Notes: generated by a model not told the origin, from the letters alone. 64,000 nucleotides of DNA from Pseudomonas mandelii (GCF_900106065.1 NZ_LT629796.1:2268001-2332000), one strand, 5' to 3'. Positions 1 through 7,326 are shown, counted from the first letter of the stretch. Numbers and translations are program-made.

Positions 1-1
1 G

Positions 2-514
2 CTGGCTGCCTGTGGCTTGACGATGCACCCCGAGAAATCGAAGGTCGTGTACTGCAAGGACAGTAACCGTCGCGCAGGTTATCCGCATGTGAGCTTTACC
101 TTCCTCGGCTTCACCTTTAGGCCGAGGAAGGCGCTCAGCAAACAAGACCAGCTCTTCACGAGCTTCCTTCCGGGAGCGAGTGCGGATGCCTTAAAGCGGA
201 TGCGGCAAGCGGTACGCAGGTGGCGACTCAATCGCCAAACCCACGTGACGCTGGTCGACGTGGCTCGGCTCTACAATCCAGTGATACAGGGGTGGTCGCA
301 ATACTATGGCTCGTTCTATCGGACAGCCATGCTTGGCATCTTCCAGCACATTGACCGCGCGCTTGAACGCTGGGCCCGACGAAAATACAAGGCTCTTCAT
401 AGGCGCAAGCGGCGCATTAGCCAATGGCTGGACAAGATGCGGACTGTGGTACCCCGGCTGTTTCATCACTGGCGAGTGACCGGGCAGCAAGGTTGGATAA
501 CGGGAGCCGTATGA
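2..514 (+). CDS. ltrA: Group II intron-encoded reverse transcriptase/maturase, C-terminal fragment (cut by window edge)
   Basis: The frame enters the window open, so the TTG at 17 is only an internal codon. The visible 170 or so residues carry the usual end of an LtrA-type protein: LHPEKT-like MHPEKSKVVYCKD, the FTFLGFTFRPR segment that ends the reverse transcriptase fold, and the maturase (domain X) region with YNPVIQGWSQYYG and a basic tail with RRKYKALHRRKRR. The family helps splice its host intron and copies it during retrohoming. There is no HNH endonuclease after domain X, because the frame stops inside intron domain V. Whether the protein is active cannot be told from the fragment. Confidence 0.88.
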   Translation: MAACGLTMHPEKSKVVYCKDSNRRAGYPHVSFTFLGFTFRPRKALSKQDQLFTSFLPGASADALKRMRQAVRRWRLNRQTHVTLVDVARLYNPVIQGWSQYYGSFYRTAMLGIFQHIDRALERWARRKYKALHRRKRRISQWLDKMRTVVPRLFHHWRVTGQQGWITGAV

Positions 515-537
515 CGCGAGAGTGTCACGTACGGTTC
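504..537 (+). ncRNA. Group II intron domain V
   Basis: Thirty-four bases fold into the diagnostic domain V hairpin. The outer arms are GAGCCGTATG and CACGTACGGTTC, with a GCGAGAGT-type cap in the middle. GAGCCGTAT...GTACGGTTC is the most conserved signature of bacterial group II introns and forms the catalytic core of the ribozyme. The maturase stop codon (512-514) lies inside it. Confidence 0.88.
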
Positions 538-576
538 TGCGAGCGGCTGCGGGGGCAGTTCCCGCGGCCGACTCAC

Positions 577-1044
577 CACTTCGGCATGAAGGCGCACATC
601 GGTGTCGATGATGAGTCGGGCTTGGTGCACAGCGTGGTGGGCACGGCGGCCAACGTGGCCGATGTCACCCAGGTCGATAAGCTGCTGCACGGCGATGAGA
701 ACATGGTCGGTGCCGACGCGGGTTACACCGGCGTCGAGAAACGCCCTGAACATGAAGGCCGGGGGGTCATCTGGCAGATCGCCGCCCGCCGTAGTACTTA
801 CAAGAAGCTTGATAAGCGCAGTGCTTTGTACAAAGCCAAGCGCAAGATTGAGAAGGCCAAGGCTCAGGTACGAGCCAAGGTCGAGCATCCGTTCCGGGTG
901 ATCAAGCGCCAGTTCGGTTATGTGAAGGTGCGCTTCCGTGGTCTGGCGAAGAACACGGCGCAACTGATGACGCTGTTCGCGCTGTCGAACCTGTGGATGG
1001 CGCGCCGACATTTACTGGCGAATGCAGGAGAGGTGCGCCTGTAA
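577..1044 (+). pseudogene. IS5-family transposase, 3' exon (gene interrupted by the group II intron)
   Basis: From about 577 the frame reads HFGMKAHIGVD, the classic segment before the second half of an IS5-family DDE transposase. The rest includes the second catalytic Asp region (VGADAGYTG) and the R...E...K signature in AKVEHPFRVIKRQFG, and ends at the TAA at 1042-1044. The first half must lie 5' of the intron, outside the window. If the intron splices, a full transposase mRNA could be restored, so pseudogene status is conditional. An open frame beginning at 424 runs through the intron end, but its first part is not transposase. Confidence 0.85.
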
Positions 1045-1190
1045 TGTGGAAAATGGCTGCCGCGAGGTGCTCGCGGCGGCTAAAAACACAGAAATAAGCG
1101 GGTGATCTGAGCGTTTTTGATCGATTTGCCGCTTTTAAAATCGGCAGGGGCTGAAGTCAGCCAGAAATACACAACTACTTCAGACCATCC
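577..1190 (+). mobile_element. IS5-family insertion sequence, right part, inserted in amiC
   Basis: The element's right end is inferred at 1190. Read outward-in it begins GGATGGTCTGAAGTAG. It is followed by TTAG (1191-1194), which fits the YTAR target duplicated by IS5-family elements, and the amidase frame is lost exactly at this point. Bases 1045-1190 are the short non-coding end of the IS. The left inverted repeat and the other target copy are outside the window, so the boundary is a prediction. Confidence 0.7.
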
Positions 1191-2278
1191 TTAGAGATGA
1201 ATCCAGTTTCAACCAGGATTGACGGTACGTCTGGCGACTTAAGTACGGCAAAGCCCGCCTGCTCCACACGCTTCTGGTGCAAAGTGGTGATGCCCGCCAA
1301 ACTTCTCAGTACGGAGTGGCCCAGTTCCAGGCTCGTTGCGACTGTAGCGCTCATCGACATGTCGAGAATCACTCCTGCCAGCATGGGGTCCTTATCTTTG
1401 AGTGCGAGGCTTTTGGTCGTACCGAGTAACTCGGCGCCGTTCTCCTTCTGCGCGAGCCAGCGCGCAGTAGTGGACGTGGCTCCACCTTCCGATAGCGCAT
1501 AGATCGACGCTCCGGAGGCCGTGCGCCGAGGCGCGGCGTCCGCGTGTATGGAAATGAAGATATCGGCATTGTGTTGGCGAGCAATCTCCACCCGCTTGCG
1601 TAACGGTACGTAAACATCGCTGTCGCGTACGAGTCGCACGGTAAACCCCTTTTCCCGCTCGATCCGTTTGGCCAACTGCCGAGCAATTGACAGCACCACA
1701 TCTTTTTCCCGCTCGCCATTGGCCCCGACTGCTCCAGGGTCTTTACCGCCATGCCCTGGGTCTACCACGACGATGATGTCGCGCTTTGGATGAGCCGAAT
1801 CATTAAGCACAACCTGCGGTGCAGCCGGCTGTATTGCCGGGGATGCCGAGTTGGAAATATCCAGCACTAAGCGATGCCCCTGTGCCTGTTCAGGTGCCAG
1901 CATGAAGGTATTCAACTGCACGGGACCTATCAGGTCCAGGACAATCCGCGTTCCTGTACCTTGAGGCCCTGAACGTATAGCGCGGATTGGCATGTTACCC
2001 AGTTGCAGTTTGCTCAAATCAAAGGCAAGGCTGGTTCCCATCAGATCGAGAATCAACCGATCCGGCGCCGTCAGGGAGAAGGTCTTGTACTGTGCTGGAC
2101 CACTTAGGTCTAGCACCAGCCGAAGCTTGTCGTCGGTGTTCCATAGCCGAACATTTAGGACTTGTGCGGCTTGTAAGCCCAAAGGTAAAGCAAAGGCAAA
2201 ACCGGCCAAAAATAGATTGAGTAATGAACGTCTGTGCATCTCGTTTACCGTTTTTGGGGAGAGTCCTTTCTCTGCCAT
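1175..2278 (-). CDS. amiC: AmiC-type N-acetylmuramoyl-L-alanine amidase, C-terminus truncated by the IS
   Basis: This is a periplasmic zinc amidase that cleaves the peptide stem from peptidoglycan during daughter-cell separation. A twin-arginine signal (HRRSLLNLFLAG, residues 15-25) is followed by an AMIN domain (about 40-145) and an Amidase_3 domain (about 168 onward) with ligands H176 (DPGHGG), E191 and H245 (SIHAD) and catalytic E357 (VETGFIS). The family normally continues some 30-40 residues beyond FIS. Here the last four residues come from the IS. The ATG at 2278 abuts the traX stop, while an ATG at 2239 (MHRR) is an equally plausible start. It is the last gene of the nickel operon. Function after truncation is uncertain. 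Confidence 0.85.
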   Translation of the reverse strand: MAEKGLSPKTVNEMHRRSLLNLFLAGFAFALPLGLQAAQVLNVRLWNTDDKLRLVLDLSGPAQYKTFSLTAPDRLILDLMGTSLAFDLSKLQLGNMPIRAIRSGPQGTGTRIVLDLIGPVQLNTFMLAPEQAQGHRLVLDISNSASPAIQPAAPQVVLNDSAHPKRDIIVVVDPGHGGKDPGAVGANGEREKDVVLSIARQLAKRIEREKGFTVRLVRDSDVYVPLRKRVEIARQHNADIFISIHADAAPRRTASGASIYALSEGGATSTTARWLAQKENGAELLGTTKSLALKDKDPMLAGVILDMSMSATVATSLELGHSVLRSLAGITTLHQKRVEQAGFAVLKSPDVPSILVETGFISKDGLK

Positions 2279-3022
2279 TCAGATTAAGAACCGTAGAGCT
2301 TGCAGAGCGGCAAGGTGTCCCGGATAAAACCAGTAGCCCCATTGCCGCACCGGCCAGACGTTGAAGGTGAACTTCTGATGCAGCAGCCAGAGTCCGATCA
2401 GCGGAGCGGCAAATGCAGTGCTCAAGGCCAGCAATGAGTGAATTTCAAGATCCATAGCCCTGGTCACGATGCTACTGCGGGTGTTGCTCAACAGGCATAG
2501 AACTGCTGGCAGCAACCAAAGAGCACCGGGCCTCTTGATCGCTAACAAGACAGCCGCAGGAACGAGCGCGCCGTATAGCCCGTACATCAACGGGTCATCC
2601 AGCACGTAGGCAATCGCGGCAGCCATCAAGGCCATAGCGCTGCTCAACAAGGTGCGATGTTGCCATCCCCAGGCAATCACCAGCCCCAATGCCAGGGTAA
2701 CCAACACGTTGAATGATCCCGAGGTGCTGATATAGCGATAAGGCACTTCTGAAATGGCGGCGAACACCAGCATCAAGGCGAGGTAGCGTCCATTCGCGGC
2801 AGTCAGTAATTCGCCCGGTTTGGAGCGCGCCACGTTGGCAGCAATGGCGACACAGAACAGCGGAAAGGAAAGCCGCCCCAGAATGAACAGATTGCTCATC
2901 TCCGGCCACACCAACCGCAAGTGATCGATGACCATGGTCAGCATCGCCAGCCACTTGATCAGATCCAGGCTACTGCTTCGGCTCTTGAGTGAGGAATGCT
3001 GGGTTGTATGAGCAGTCGTCAT
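2279..3022 (-). CDS. traX: TraX family membrane protein
   Basis: The protein has 247 residues with about eight hydrophobic segments. It opens with the TraX signature LDLIKWLAMLTMVIDHLR followed by LGRLSFPLFCVAIA. TraX of the F plasmid N-acetylates pilin, and chromosomal relatives are membrane acyltransferase-like proteins of unknown substrate. I chose the ATG at 3022 because it overlaps the yqaA stop (ATGA) and because homology begins just after it; the longer frame back to 3241 runs in yqaA's shadow. There are no conjugation genes nearby, so a pilin role is unlikely here. Its place between YqaA and an amidase suggests an envelope function, which is inference. Confidence 0.82.
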   Translation of the reverse strand: MTTAHTTQHSSLKSRSSSLDLIKWLAMLTMVIDHLRLVWPEMSNLFILGRLSFPLFCVAIAANVARSKPGELLTAANGRYLALMLVFAAISEVPYRYISTSGSFNVLVTLALGLVIAWGWQHRTLLSSAMALMAAAIAYVLDDPLMYGLYGALVPAAVLLAIKRPGALWLLPAVLCLLSNTRSSIVTRAMDLEIHSLLALSTAFAAPLIGLWLLHQKFTFNVWPVRQWGYWFYPGHLAALQALRFLI

Positions 3023-3456
3023 GTCCACCCCAGTGTGACGGCGGTCAGCAAGAGATAACGCACGCCCTTGGCCATGGTGACGATCAGCAGGAAACTCCAG
3101 AATGGCTCGCGCATGACTCCGGCGACGACCGTCAGCGGATCGCCAATGATGGGCACCCAGCTCAGCAGCAACGACCAGCGCCCGTAGCGCAGGTAAGACT
3201 GCTGGGCCTTTTCGAGCTTGCTCTCGCTCACCGGGAACCATCGCTTGTAGCGAAATCGCTCGATAGAGCGACCCAGAATCCAGTTCAGCGCAGAGCCAAG
3301 AACGTTGCCGAAGGTGGCGACCGCCAATAGCGCAGAAGCAACGTATTGGTTGGAGAGCAACATCCCGACCAACACAGCTTCAGACTGCATGGGCAATAAC
3401 GTGGCGGCACCGAATGCCGCCAGAAATAGACCAAAATAGCTGGCGAGTTCGAACAC
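3019..3456 (-). CDS. yqaA: YqaA family inner-membrane protein (DedA/SNARE-associated type)
   Basis: A small four-helix membrane protein of 145 residues. It has the re-entrant-loop features of the YqaA/DedA superfamily: GAATLLPMQSEAVLVG near the N-terminus and WVPIIGDPLTVVAGVMR with the conserved Gly-Asp-Pro. DedA-superfamily proteins are linked to phospholipid flipping and envelope homeostasis, and YqaA itself is uncharacterised. The start is a GTG at 3456 placed directly after the rcnA stop codon (TAAGTG), so translation should be coupled. It shares a transcript with the nickel pump. Confidence 0.85.
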   Translation of the reverse strand: MFELASYFGLFLAAFGAATLLPMQSEAVLVGMLLSNQYVASALLAVATFGNVLGSALNWILGRSIERFRYKRWFPVSESKLEKAQQSYLRYGRWSLLLSWVPIIGDPLTVVAGVMREPFWSFLLIVTMAKGVRYLLLTAVTLGWT

Positions 3457-4605
3457 TTAAACGACGCCTTGGGCGCTCAAGCCGATCCAACCATGGAAGC
3501 CTACGTACAGACCAACACCGATTATCAACACGCTGGACAGGTACGGTGCACGACGAGCCACGGTGCCCAGCCACGGCCAGCGGTTGGAAGCCTGTTTAGC
3601 ACCAATAGCCGCAGCAGCTCCCACCGCCACCAAGGTGATCGCCAAGCCGATGCTGAAGCACAGGACGAGTATGCCTCCCAGCGCGACTTCTTTAACCTGA
3701 AGACACAGCAACAGAACGGTGATGGCAGCCGGACAAGGAATCAAACCACCCGTCAAACCGAACATGACGATCTGGCCCGTGGTCACCTCACGATTCGTGA
3801 AGCGCTTACGGATATCGTTGGCATGTGCGCGTTCATGCGCATCCTGATAGCCATCAATTGACAACTCCAGACCTTCCAGTTCGGAATGCGCGTGCCCGTG
3901 ATCATGCTCCTGGAACGCCAGATCGTAATCATGGGAGTGGCCCGCATGCCCAAGACTCAAGCGCGCACTGAACTCATGAGGCTCCGGGATATCGACTGCC
4001 GACTCCAGAAAGCCTTCGCGCTCGACGAAAGAGAACGATTGAGTGCTGCCGTCCGGACGAGTCGTCATTAGGCGAACATCCGATGTAGCCCAAGCGTGTC
4101 CGGTCAATGTTTTCAGGCGCCAATGCGGTGGCATACCTACTTCAAAAATCGACAGTTCGATGCGCCCGTGGCCGGTATCGATTCGATGGGTTTCATCATG
4201 ATGGCCATGGTCATGCTCACCGTGGTGGTGGTCATCACCTTGCTCGAACTTGAACATCTGCTCACCGCGCCAGGTACGCCACAGCATCCAAAGAGCAACT
4301 ACGATGATCAGTGCAGAGGACGCAAGCTGGAAGTACGGCTCAGTGGTTTGAGCGTCCAGACCTTTGCCCAGGTACATGCCGCCGATGGCGACCAACCACA
4401 CCACGGCGGTGTGCGACAGCGTCGCGGCCAGACCCAACAAAACGGCCTGTTTAACCGAACCACGAATGGCCACGATGAAAGCGGCCATCATGGTTTTTGA
4501 ATGGCCCGGTTCCAGGCCATGCAAGGCACCGAGCAAGATAGCGCTCGGGAAATACAGCCAGGCGTGTGTACCGCCCTGTTGCAGCAGTTCAGCAAAGTTG
4601 GGCAT
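3457..4605 (-). CDS. rcnA: RcnA-type nickel/cobalt efflux protein
   Basis: NicO-family exporter of 382 residues. The N-terminal half has the GALHGLEPGHSKTMMAAFIVA motif, whose His and Asp/Glu residues form the metal path. A long cytosolic or periplasmic middle region carries two His/Asp-rich stretches (about residues 123-140 and 220-245). The C-terminal half has the second NicO signature (LTGGLIPCPAA). The frame extends upstream to 4665, but the ATG at 4605 (MPNFAEL) matches the family and lies 7 bases after the rcnR stop. The central domain is larger than in E. coli RcnA, as is common in pseudomonads. It is regulated by the adjacent repressor. Confidence 0.93.
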   Translation of the reverse strand: MPNFAELLQQGGTHAWLYFPSAILLGALHGLEPGHSKTMMAAFIVAIRGSVKQAVLLGLAATLSHTAVVWLVAIGGMYLGKGLDAQTTEPYFQLASSALIIVVALWMLWRTWRGEQMFKFEQGDDHHHGEHDHGHHDETHRIDTGHGRIELSIFEVGMPPHWRLKTLTGHAWATSDVRLMTTRPDGSTQSFSFVEREGFLESAVDIPEPHEFSARLSLGHAGHSHDYDLAFQEHDHGHAHSELEGLELSIDGYQDAHERAHANDIRKRFTNREVTTGQIVMFGLTGGLIPCPAAITVLLLCLQVKEVALGGILVLCFSIGLAITLVAVGAAAAIGAKQASNRWPWLGTVARRAPYLSSVLIIGVGLYVGFHGWIGLSAQGVV

Positions 4606-4612
4606 GTCAGAC

Positions 4613-4906
4613 CTAGAGGTACTTGGTGATTTGTTTGAAGGCTTCCAACGGTGCGCGCTCGCCATTGTTCAAGGCTGAGACTGTGTCCTCCAGACAGTGA
4701 TCAATGTGATCCTGGATGAGCGTGCGCTTCGCTTGACATACGGCTTTTTCGACCGCATGCAGCTGCTGAGCGATGTCCACGCACTGACGCCCCTCTTCAA
4801 TCATGGTGATGATGCCGCGTAAATGGCCGTCCGCCCGTTTGAGACGCTTGATGATCGCCTCGTGACTTTGGTGAGTGTGGGGATGGCTGTGTTCGTTTTC
4901 ACTCAT
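4613..4906 (-). CDS. rcnR: CsoR/RcnR/FrmR-family metal-responsive repressor (DmeR-like, Ni/Co)
   Basis: An all-helical DUF156 repressor of 97 residues. The family binds DNA as a tetramer and lets go when metal binds. The N-terminus is His-rich (HSHPHTHQSH). Cys42, His67 and Cys71 keep the Cys-25-His-4-Cys spacing of the CsoR core site. His-rich N-terminus plus this core is the pattern of DmeR-type nickel/cobalt sensors rather than copper CsoR, and the adjoining rcnA supports that. Expected to control its own operon and perhaps the divergent 5,013-7,044 genes through the dyad at 4,940-4,965. Confidence 0.9.
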   Translation of the reverse strand: MSENEHSHPHTHQSHEAIIKRLKRADGHLRGIITMIEEGRQCVDIAQQLHAVEKAVCQAKRTLIQDHIDHCLEDTVSALNNGERAPLEAFKQITKYL

Positions 4907-4939
4907 GACTTGAGCCTCGGGCCTTAATGAATTACGCTG

Positions 4940-4965
4940 GCATCCTATCCCCCCTTAGGGGATGC
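4940..4965. promoter_or_regulatory. Probable operator of the CsoR/RcnR-type repressor
   Basis: The sequence holds a dyad, ATCCCC-CCTTA-GGGGAT (4947-4963), inside an outer pair GCATCC/GGATGC. G/C-tract dyads flanked by A/T are what RcnR/CsoR proteins recognise. It sits 34 bases upstream of rcnR and about 50 bases upstream of the divergent gene at 5013, so it could control both directions. Assigned by position and shape only. Confidence 0.55.
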
Positions 4966-5012
4966 GGTCAAACGCATCAAAGCCCTGAAAAACGAGTTGA
5001 AGCCCGATCACG

Positions 5013-5372
5013 ATGTTCAGCAGAACACTGACAACAACGGTGGTATTCGCGCTTGTCCTCGCCATGTTTGTGGCCTGGGCCGGGCATACCTATACGTTGT
5101 CAGTGACGTCGAAACAGCCTGCTTGGGAGGTTGCGCAAGACGCCCATCACTCTCATGAAGAGCTGACTGAGATGTCGTGTGCGAGCTGCTCGGATCACTA
5201 TCACTCCCCGCTGACCCCTGACCATCAGCACGAAACACCGCAGCTCACTTCACTGTTGATTTTGGCCGAACAACCCAAGCTATCGGTGCGGGTTGATGCC
5301 CCGCAATATGCAGTTCCCCCTCCGCCGATATTCTTGATCAAGCGTCCACCCCGTCCTTCGTTCGCATCCTGA
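5013..5372 (+). CDS. Small His-rich secreted or membrane-anchored protein, unknown function
   Basis: The protein has 119 residues with one N-terminal hydrophobic segment (about 8-25), an His/Cys-rich middle (AHHSHEEL, CASCSDHYHS, DHQHE) and a Pro-rich C-terminus (VPPPPIFLIKRPPRP). The layout resembles small periplasmic metal-binding accessory proteins that sit in front of metal efflux operons, but I do not recognise a named family. It is the first gene divergent from rcnR and is followed by a HupE-like permease, so a nickel/cobalt-related role is likely. The start codon is the only sensible ATG, and the ribosome site is weak. Confidence 0.6.
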   Translation: MFSRTLTTTVVFALVLAMFVAWAGHTYTLSVTSKQPAWEVAQDAHHSHEELTEMSCASCSDHYHSPLTPDHQHETPQLTSLLILAEQPKLSVRVDAPQYAVPPPPIFLIKRPPRPSFAS

Positions 5373-5419
5373 CCATGGCCGCGCAGCGGCCTTTGATCCC
5401 TCCAACGTAGGATTTATCC

Positions 5420-6157
5420 ATGCATTCGCACTCGATGAGCGGCGTGGGCGCATTCACTGCGCCATCGCACCGCCCGCTACTGCTGTTGTTTTTACTTGTC
5501 GCTGCACTTTTCCTCGGGATGCCCGAGGCGATGGCTCACGCCGTCGCGGAAGGTGACAAGGGCTTTATCCAGGAAAGTTCCGGCGTCATGTTGCTGCCCT
5601 TCATCTACATGGGCGCCAAGCACATGATGACGGGCTACGATCACCTGCTGTTTCTGTTCGGGGTGATCTTCTTCCTTTACCGCCTGAAGGATGTGGGGCT
5701 CTACGTCACACTGTTCGCGGTAGGCCACTCGGTGACGTTGCTGCTGGGCGTGCTGACCGAGATCAGCATCAGCTCGTACATCATCGACGCCATCATCGGT
5801 TTTTCGGTGGTGTACAAGGCACTCGATAACTTGGGCGCGTTCCAGCGCTGGTTCGGTTTCCAACCCAATACCAAAGTGGCCACGCTGATTTTCGGCCTGC
5901 TCCATGGTTTCGGCCTGGCCACCAAAATCCAGGAGTACGAGATCTCGCCCGACGGGCTGATCCCCAACTTGCTTGCGTTCAACGTCGGCGTCGAGATCGG
6001 CCAGTTGCTGGCCCTTAGTGCGATTCTCATTCTGATGGGGTATTGGCGGCGCACCGCCAGTTTCTGGCGCCACGCCTATACCGCCAACGTCGCCATGATG
6101 AGTGCCGGTTTCCTGCTGATGGGTTACCAGATCACCGGCCTGTTTATCTCCGCCTAA
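5420..6157 (+). CDS. hupE: HupE/UreJ family metal permease
   Basis: A 245-residue membrane protein with a signal-like first helix (residues 18-40, ending AMAHA) and about six further helices. It contains the HupE_UreJ_2 hallmark MGAKHMMTGYDHLLFLFGVIFFL and GLLHGFGLA, both with conserved His/Asp. HupE-type proteins mediate nickel (or cobalt) movement across the inner membrane. A TAGGAT ribosome site precedes the ATG. It is in a run with the anchored protein at 6170 (12-base gap). No hydrogenase or urease genes are visible here, so the substrate is inferred from the neighbouring nickel/cobalt genes. Confidence 0.88.
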   Translation: MHSHSMSGVGAFTAPSHRPLLLLFLLVAALFLGMPEAMAHAVAEGDKGFIQESSGVMLLPFIYMGAKHMMTGYDHLLFLFGVIFFLYRLKDVGLYVTLFAVGHSVTLLLGVLTEISISSYIIDAIIGFSVVYKALDNLGAFQRWFGFQPNTKVATLIFGLLHGFGLATKIQEYEISPDGLIPNLLAFNVGVEIGQLLALSAILILMGYWRRTASFWRHAYTANVAMMSAGFLLMGYQITGLFISA

Positions 6158-6169
6158 GGAATTCTGACC

Positions 6170-6823
6170 ATGTTCAATACTCCGCTTCCAACTGTTAATG
6201 AATTGCCCAGCACTCGCAAACTGGTTCGTTCGACTGTCATTGCACTGCTGACTGCTATTGGCCTGCTGATGACCGTTGTCATGCCTTCGGAATACGCCGT
6301 TGATCCTACGGGTGTGGGCCGCGCACTGGGTCTGACCCAAATGGGCGAATTGAAGATCATCCTTGCCCAAGAGGCGTTGGCGGATACAGCGCCGCCGCAA
6401 GCATTAGCTCCTAGTTCAGCTCCAGCTCCAGCTCCGCAGATTGCGCAAATCCAACCTGCTGCAATACCTGTGGCCCAATCAGCGTCGGCACCGACCCCAG
6501 CCATGAAGACGAATCAAATGACCGTCACGCTCAAACCAGGTGAAGGGACAGAGATCAAACTGGAAGTGCTGAAGAACAAGACTGTGAGTTATGAATGGAC
6601 AGCGGCTGGTGGGCTTGTGAACTACGACACCCATGGCGAGCCCTACAACGGTGAAAAGGGTTACTTCCACAGCTACAACAAGGGCAAGCAGGTCAAAAGT
6701 AATAAAGGCGAATTCACCGCCATTTTTGACGGCACCCATGGTTGGTTTTGGCGTAATCGCAGCAATAACGACGTGACCATTTCGTTGAAGACGAGTGGTG
6801 ATTACCTGAACGTCAAACAGTAA
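6170..6823 (+). CDS. Transmembrane-anchored periplasmic protein, companion of HupE
   Basis: The protein has 217 residues: a short N-terminal cytosolic segment, one membrane helix (about 24-44), an Ala/Pro-rich linker (about 75-110) and a C-terminal beta-rich globular domain (about 115-217) with GEGTEIKLEV and HGWFWRNRS. Proteins of this build are commonly annotated only as 'transmembrane anchor protein' beside HupE-like genes. It starts after a good AAGGAATT ribosome site. The globular domain has no obvious enzyme motif. A role in presenting or sensing metal or in stabilising the permease is possible but not shown by the sequence. Confidence 0.65.
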   Translation: MFNTPLPTVNELPSTRKLVRSTVIALLTAIGLLMTVVMPSEYAVDPTGVGRALGLTQMGELKIILAQEALADTAPPQALAPSSAPAPAPQIAQIQPAAIPVAQSASAPTPAMKTNQMTVTLKPGEGTEIKLEVLKNKTVSYEWTAAGGLVNYDTHGEPYNGEKGYFHSYNKGKQVKSNKGEFTAIFDGTHGWFWRNRSNNDVTISLKTSGDYLNVKQ

Positions 6824-6915
6824 TCCGACACAGAGACGGCTGTCCTACTGCCGAAAACGCGGACTTCAGCCTGACCACAGACCATTTATTTCATCCACTT
6901 TTGAAGAGTATTCCC

Positions 6916-7044
6916 ATGAAATCCCCAACCACTCTGATTCGTTCTGTGCTGCTGTTCTGCTTCCTGGGCTTGATGACGGCATGCGGCGGTGGTGAGAAAG
7001 GCACAACCTCCGAGAGCGCTGAGCACGGACATTCGCACGAGTAA
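6916..7044 (+). CDS. 42-residue lipoprotein with His-rich tail
   Basis: A tiny frame, ATG at 6916 to TAA at 7042-7044, encodes an N-terminal signal ending in a lipobox (GLMTAC, Cys23), then about 19 mature residues ending EHGHSHE. The strong lipobox, the position as last gene of the HupE run, and a terminator 16 bases later make it credible. The mature part is just long enough to hold a metal-binding His cluster at the membrane surface. Confidence 0.7.
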   Translation: MKSPTTLIRSVLLFCFLGLMTACGGGEKGTTSESAEHGHSHE

Positions 7045-7059
7045 CACTCTAAAAAAACA

Positions 7060-7084
7060 AGGCCGCGATTGCGGCCTCGTTTTT
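7060..7084 (+). terminator. Rho-independent terminator after the HupE operon
   Basis: A 7-bp stem AGGCCGC/GCGGCCT with a GATT loop is followed by CGTTTTT. An A-run on the left side means it could also stop minus-strand transcripts. Confidence 0.85.
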
Positions 7085-7168
7085 CTGCATGACGAAAAGT
7101 TCTAGCCTATATCCCGCAAACAAATGACTGCTTTGGGTCGTCCTCTGCCGGTCATGGCCACGAAGCCT

Positions 7169-7217
7169 GCAGGTCAAATCCGAAGCAAATTACTGGTCAA
7201 ATCGAATGCAAATGGCT
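7169..7217 (+). repeat. Two tandem about 23-bp GGTCAAATC repeats (mobile-element end-like)
   Basis: Two imperfect copies with a 23-bp period: one with AGGTCAAATCCGAAGCAAAT and one with TGGTCAAATCGAATGCAAAT. A related cluster lies at 10,104-10,171 in the same orientation. Repeats of this size at the ends of an unrelated cargo resemble the transposase-binding ends of IS21-like or Tn7-like elements, but no transposase gene is present. From 7,085 to 7,326 I see nothing else. Confidence 0.55.
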
Positions 7218-7326
7218 GGGCAAGTCTGTGCAATTACCTAACGGATAGGCTCTCGACAGAACTGGTATAGCATCCCTTGATTCTTCTATGCCATCATCGA
7301 TGCTTGTAAAATCGGAGGCTAAGGAC

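Larger units (their letters stand above)
1..576 (+). mobile_element. Group II intron, 3' part (maturase C-terminus plus domains V and VI)
   Basis: The window opens inside a bacterial group II intron. The maturase reading frame is open from base 2 and ends at 514. It is followed at once by a canonical 34-nt domain V (504-537) and a domain VI-like hairpin (about 540-570) whose arms are GCGGCTGCGGG and CCCGCGGCCG. The 3' splice site should lie close to ACTCAC at 571-576, because an IS5-type transposase frame resumes directly after it. The 5' part, including the reverse transcriptase palm, is outside the window, so completeness and mobility cannot be judged. The 3' boundary is inferred to within a few bases. 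Confidence 0.85.

Noticed and set aside
466..1011. Long minus-strand frame opposite the transposase
   Set aside because: Antisense shadow of a GC-rich coding gene, no recognisable protein.
424..1044. A continuous 206-residue frame over the intron end and transposase
   Set aside because: The first 50 residues come from maturase and ribozyme sequence in another frame. Only the part after about 577 is transposase.
2279..3241. Long version of the TraX protein starting at 3241
   Set aside because: Residues 1-73 overlap yqaA in another frame and resemble nothing. The ATGA overlap at 3019-3022 gives a natural start.
5492..6400. 302-residue minus-strand frame opposite hupE
   Set aside because: Composition is typical of a shadow frame, and hupE homology on the plus strand is decisive.
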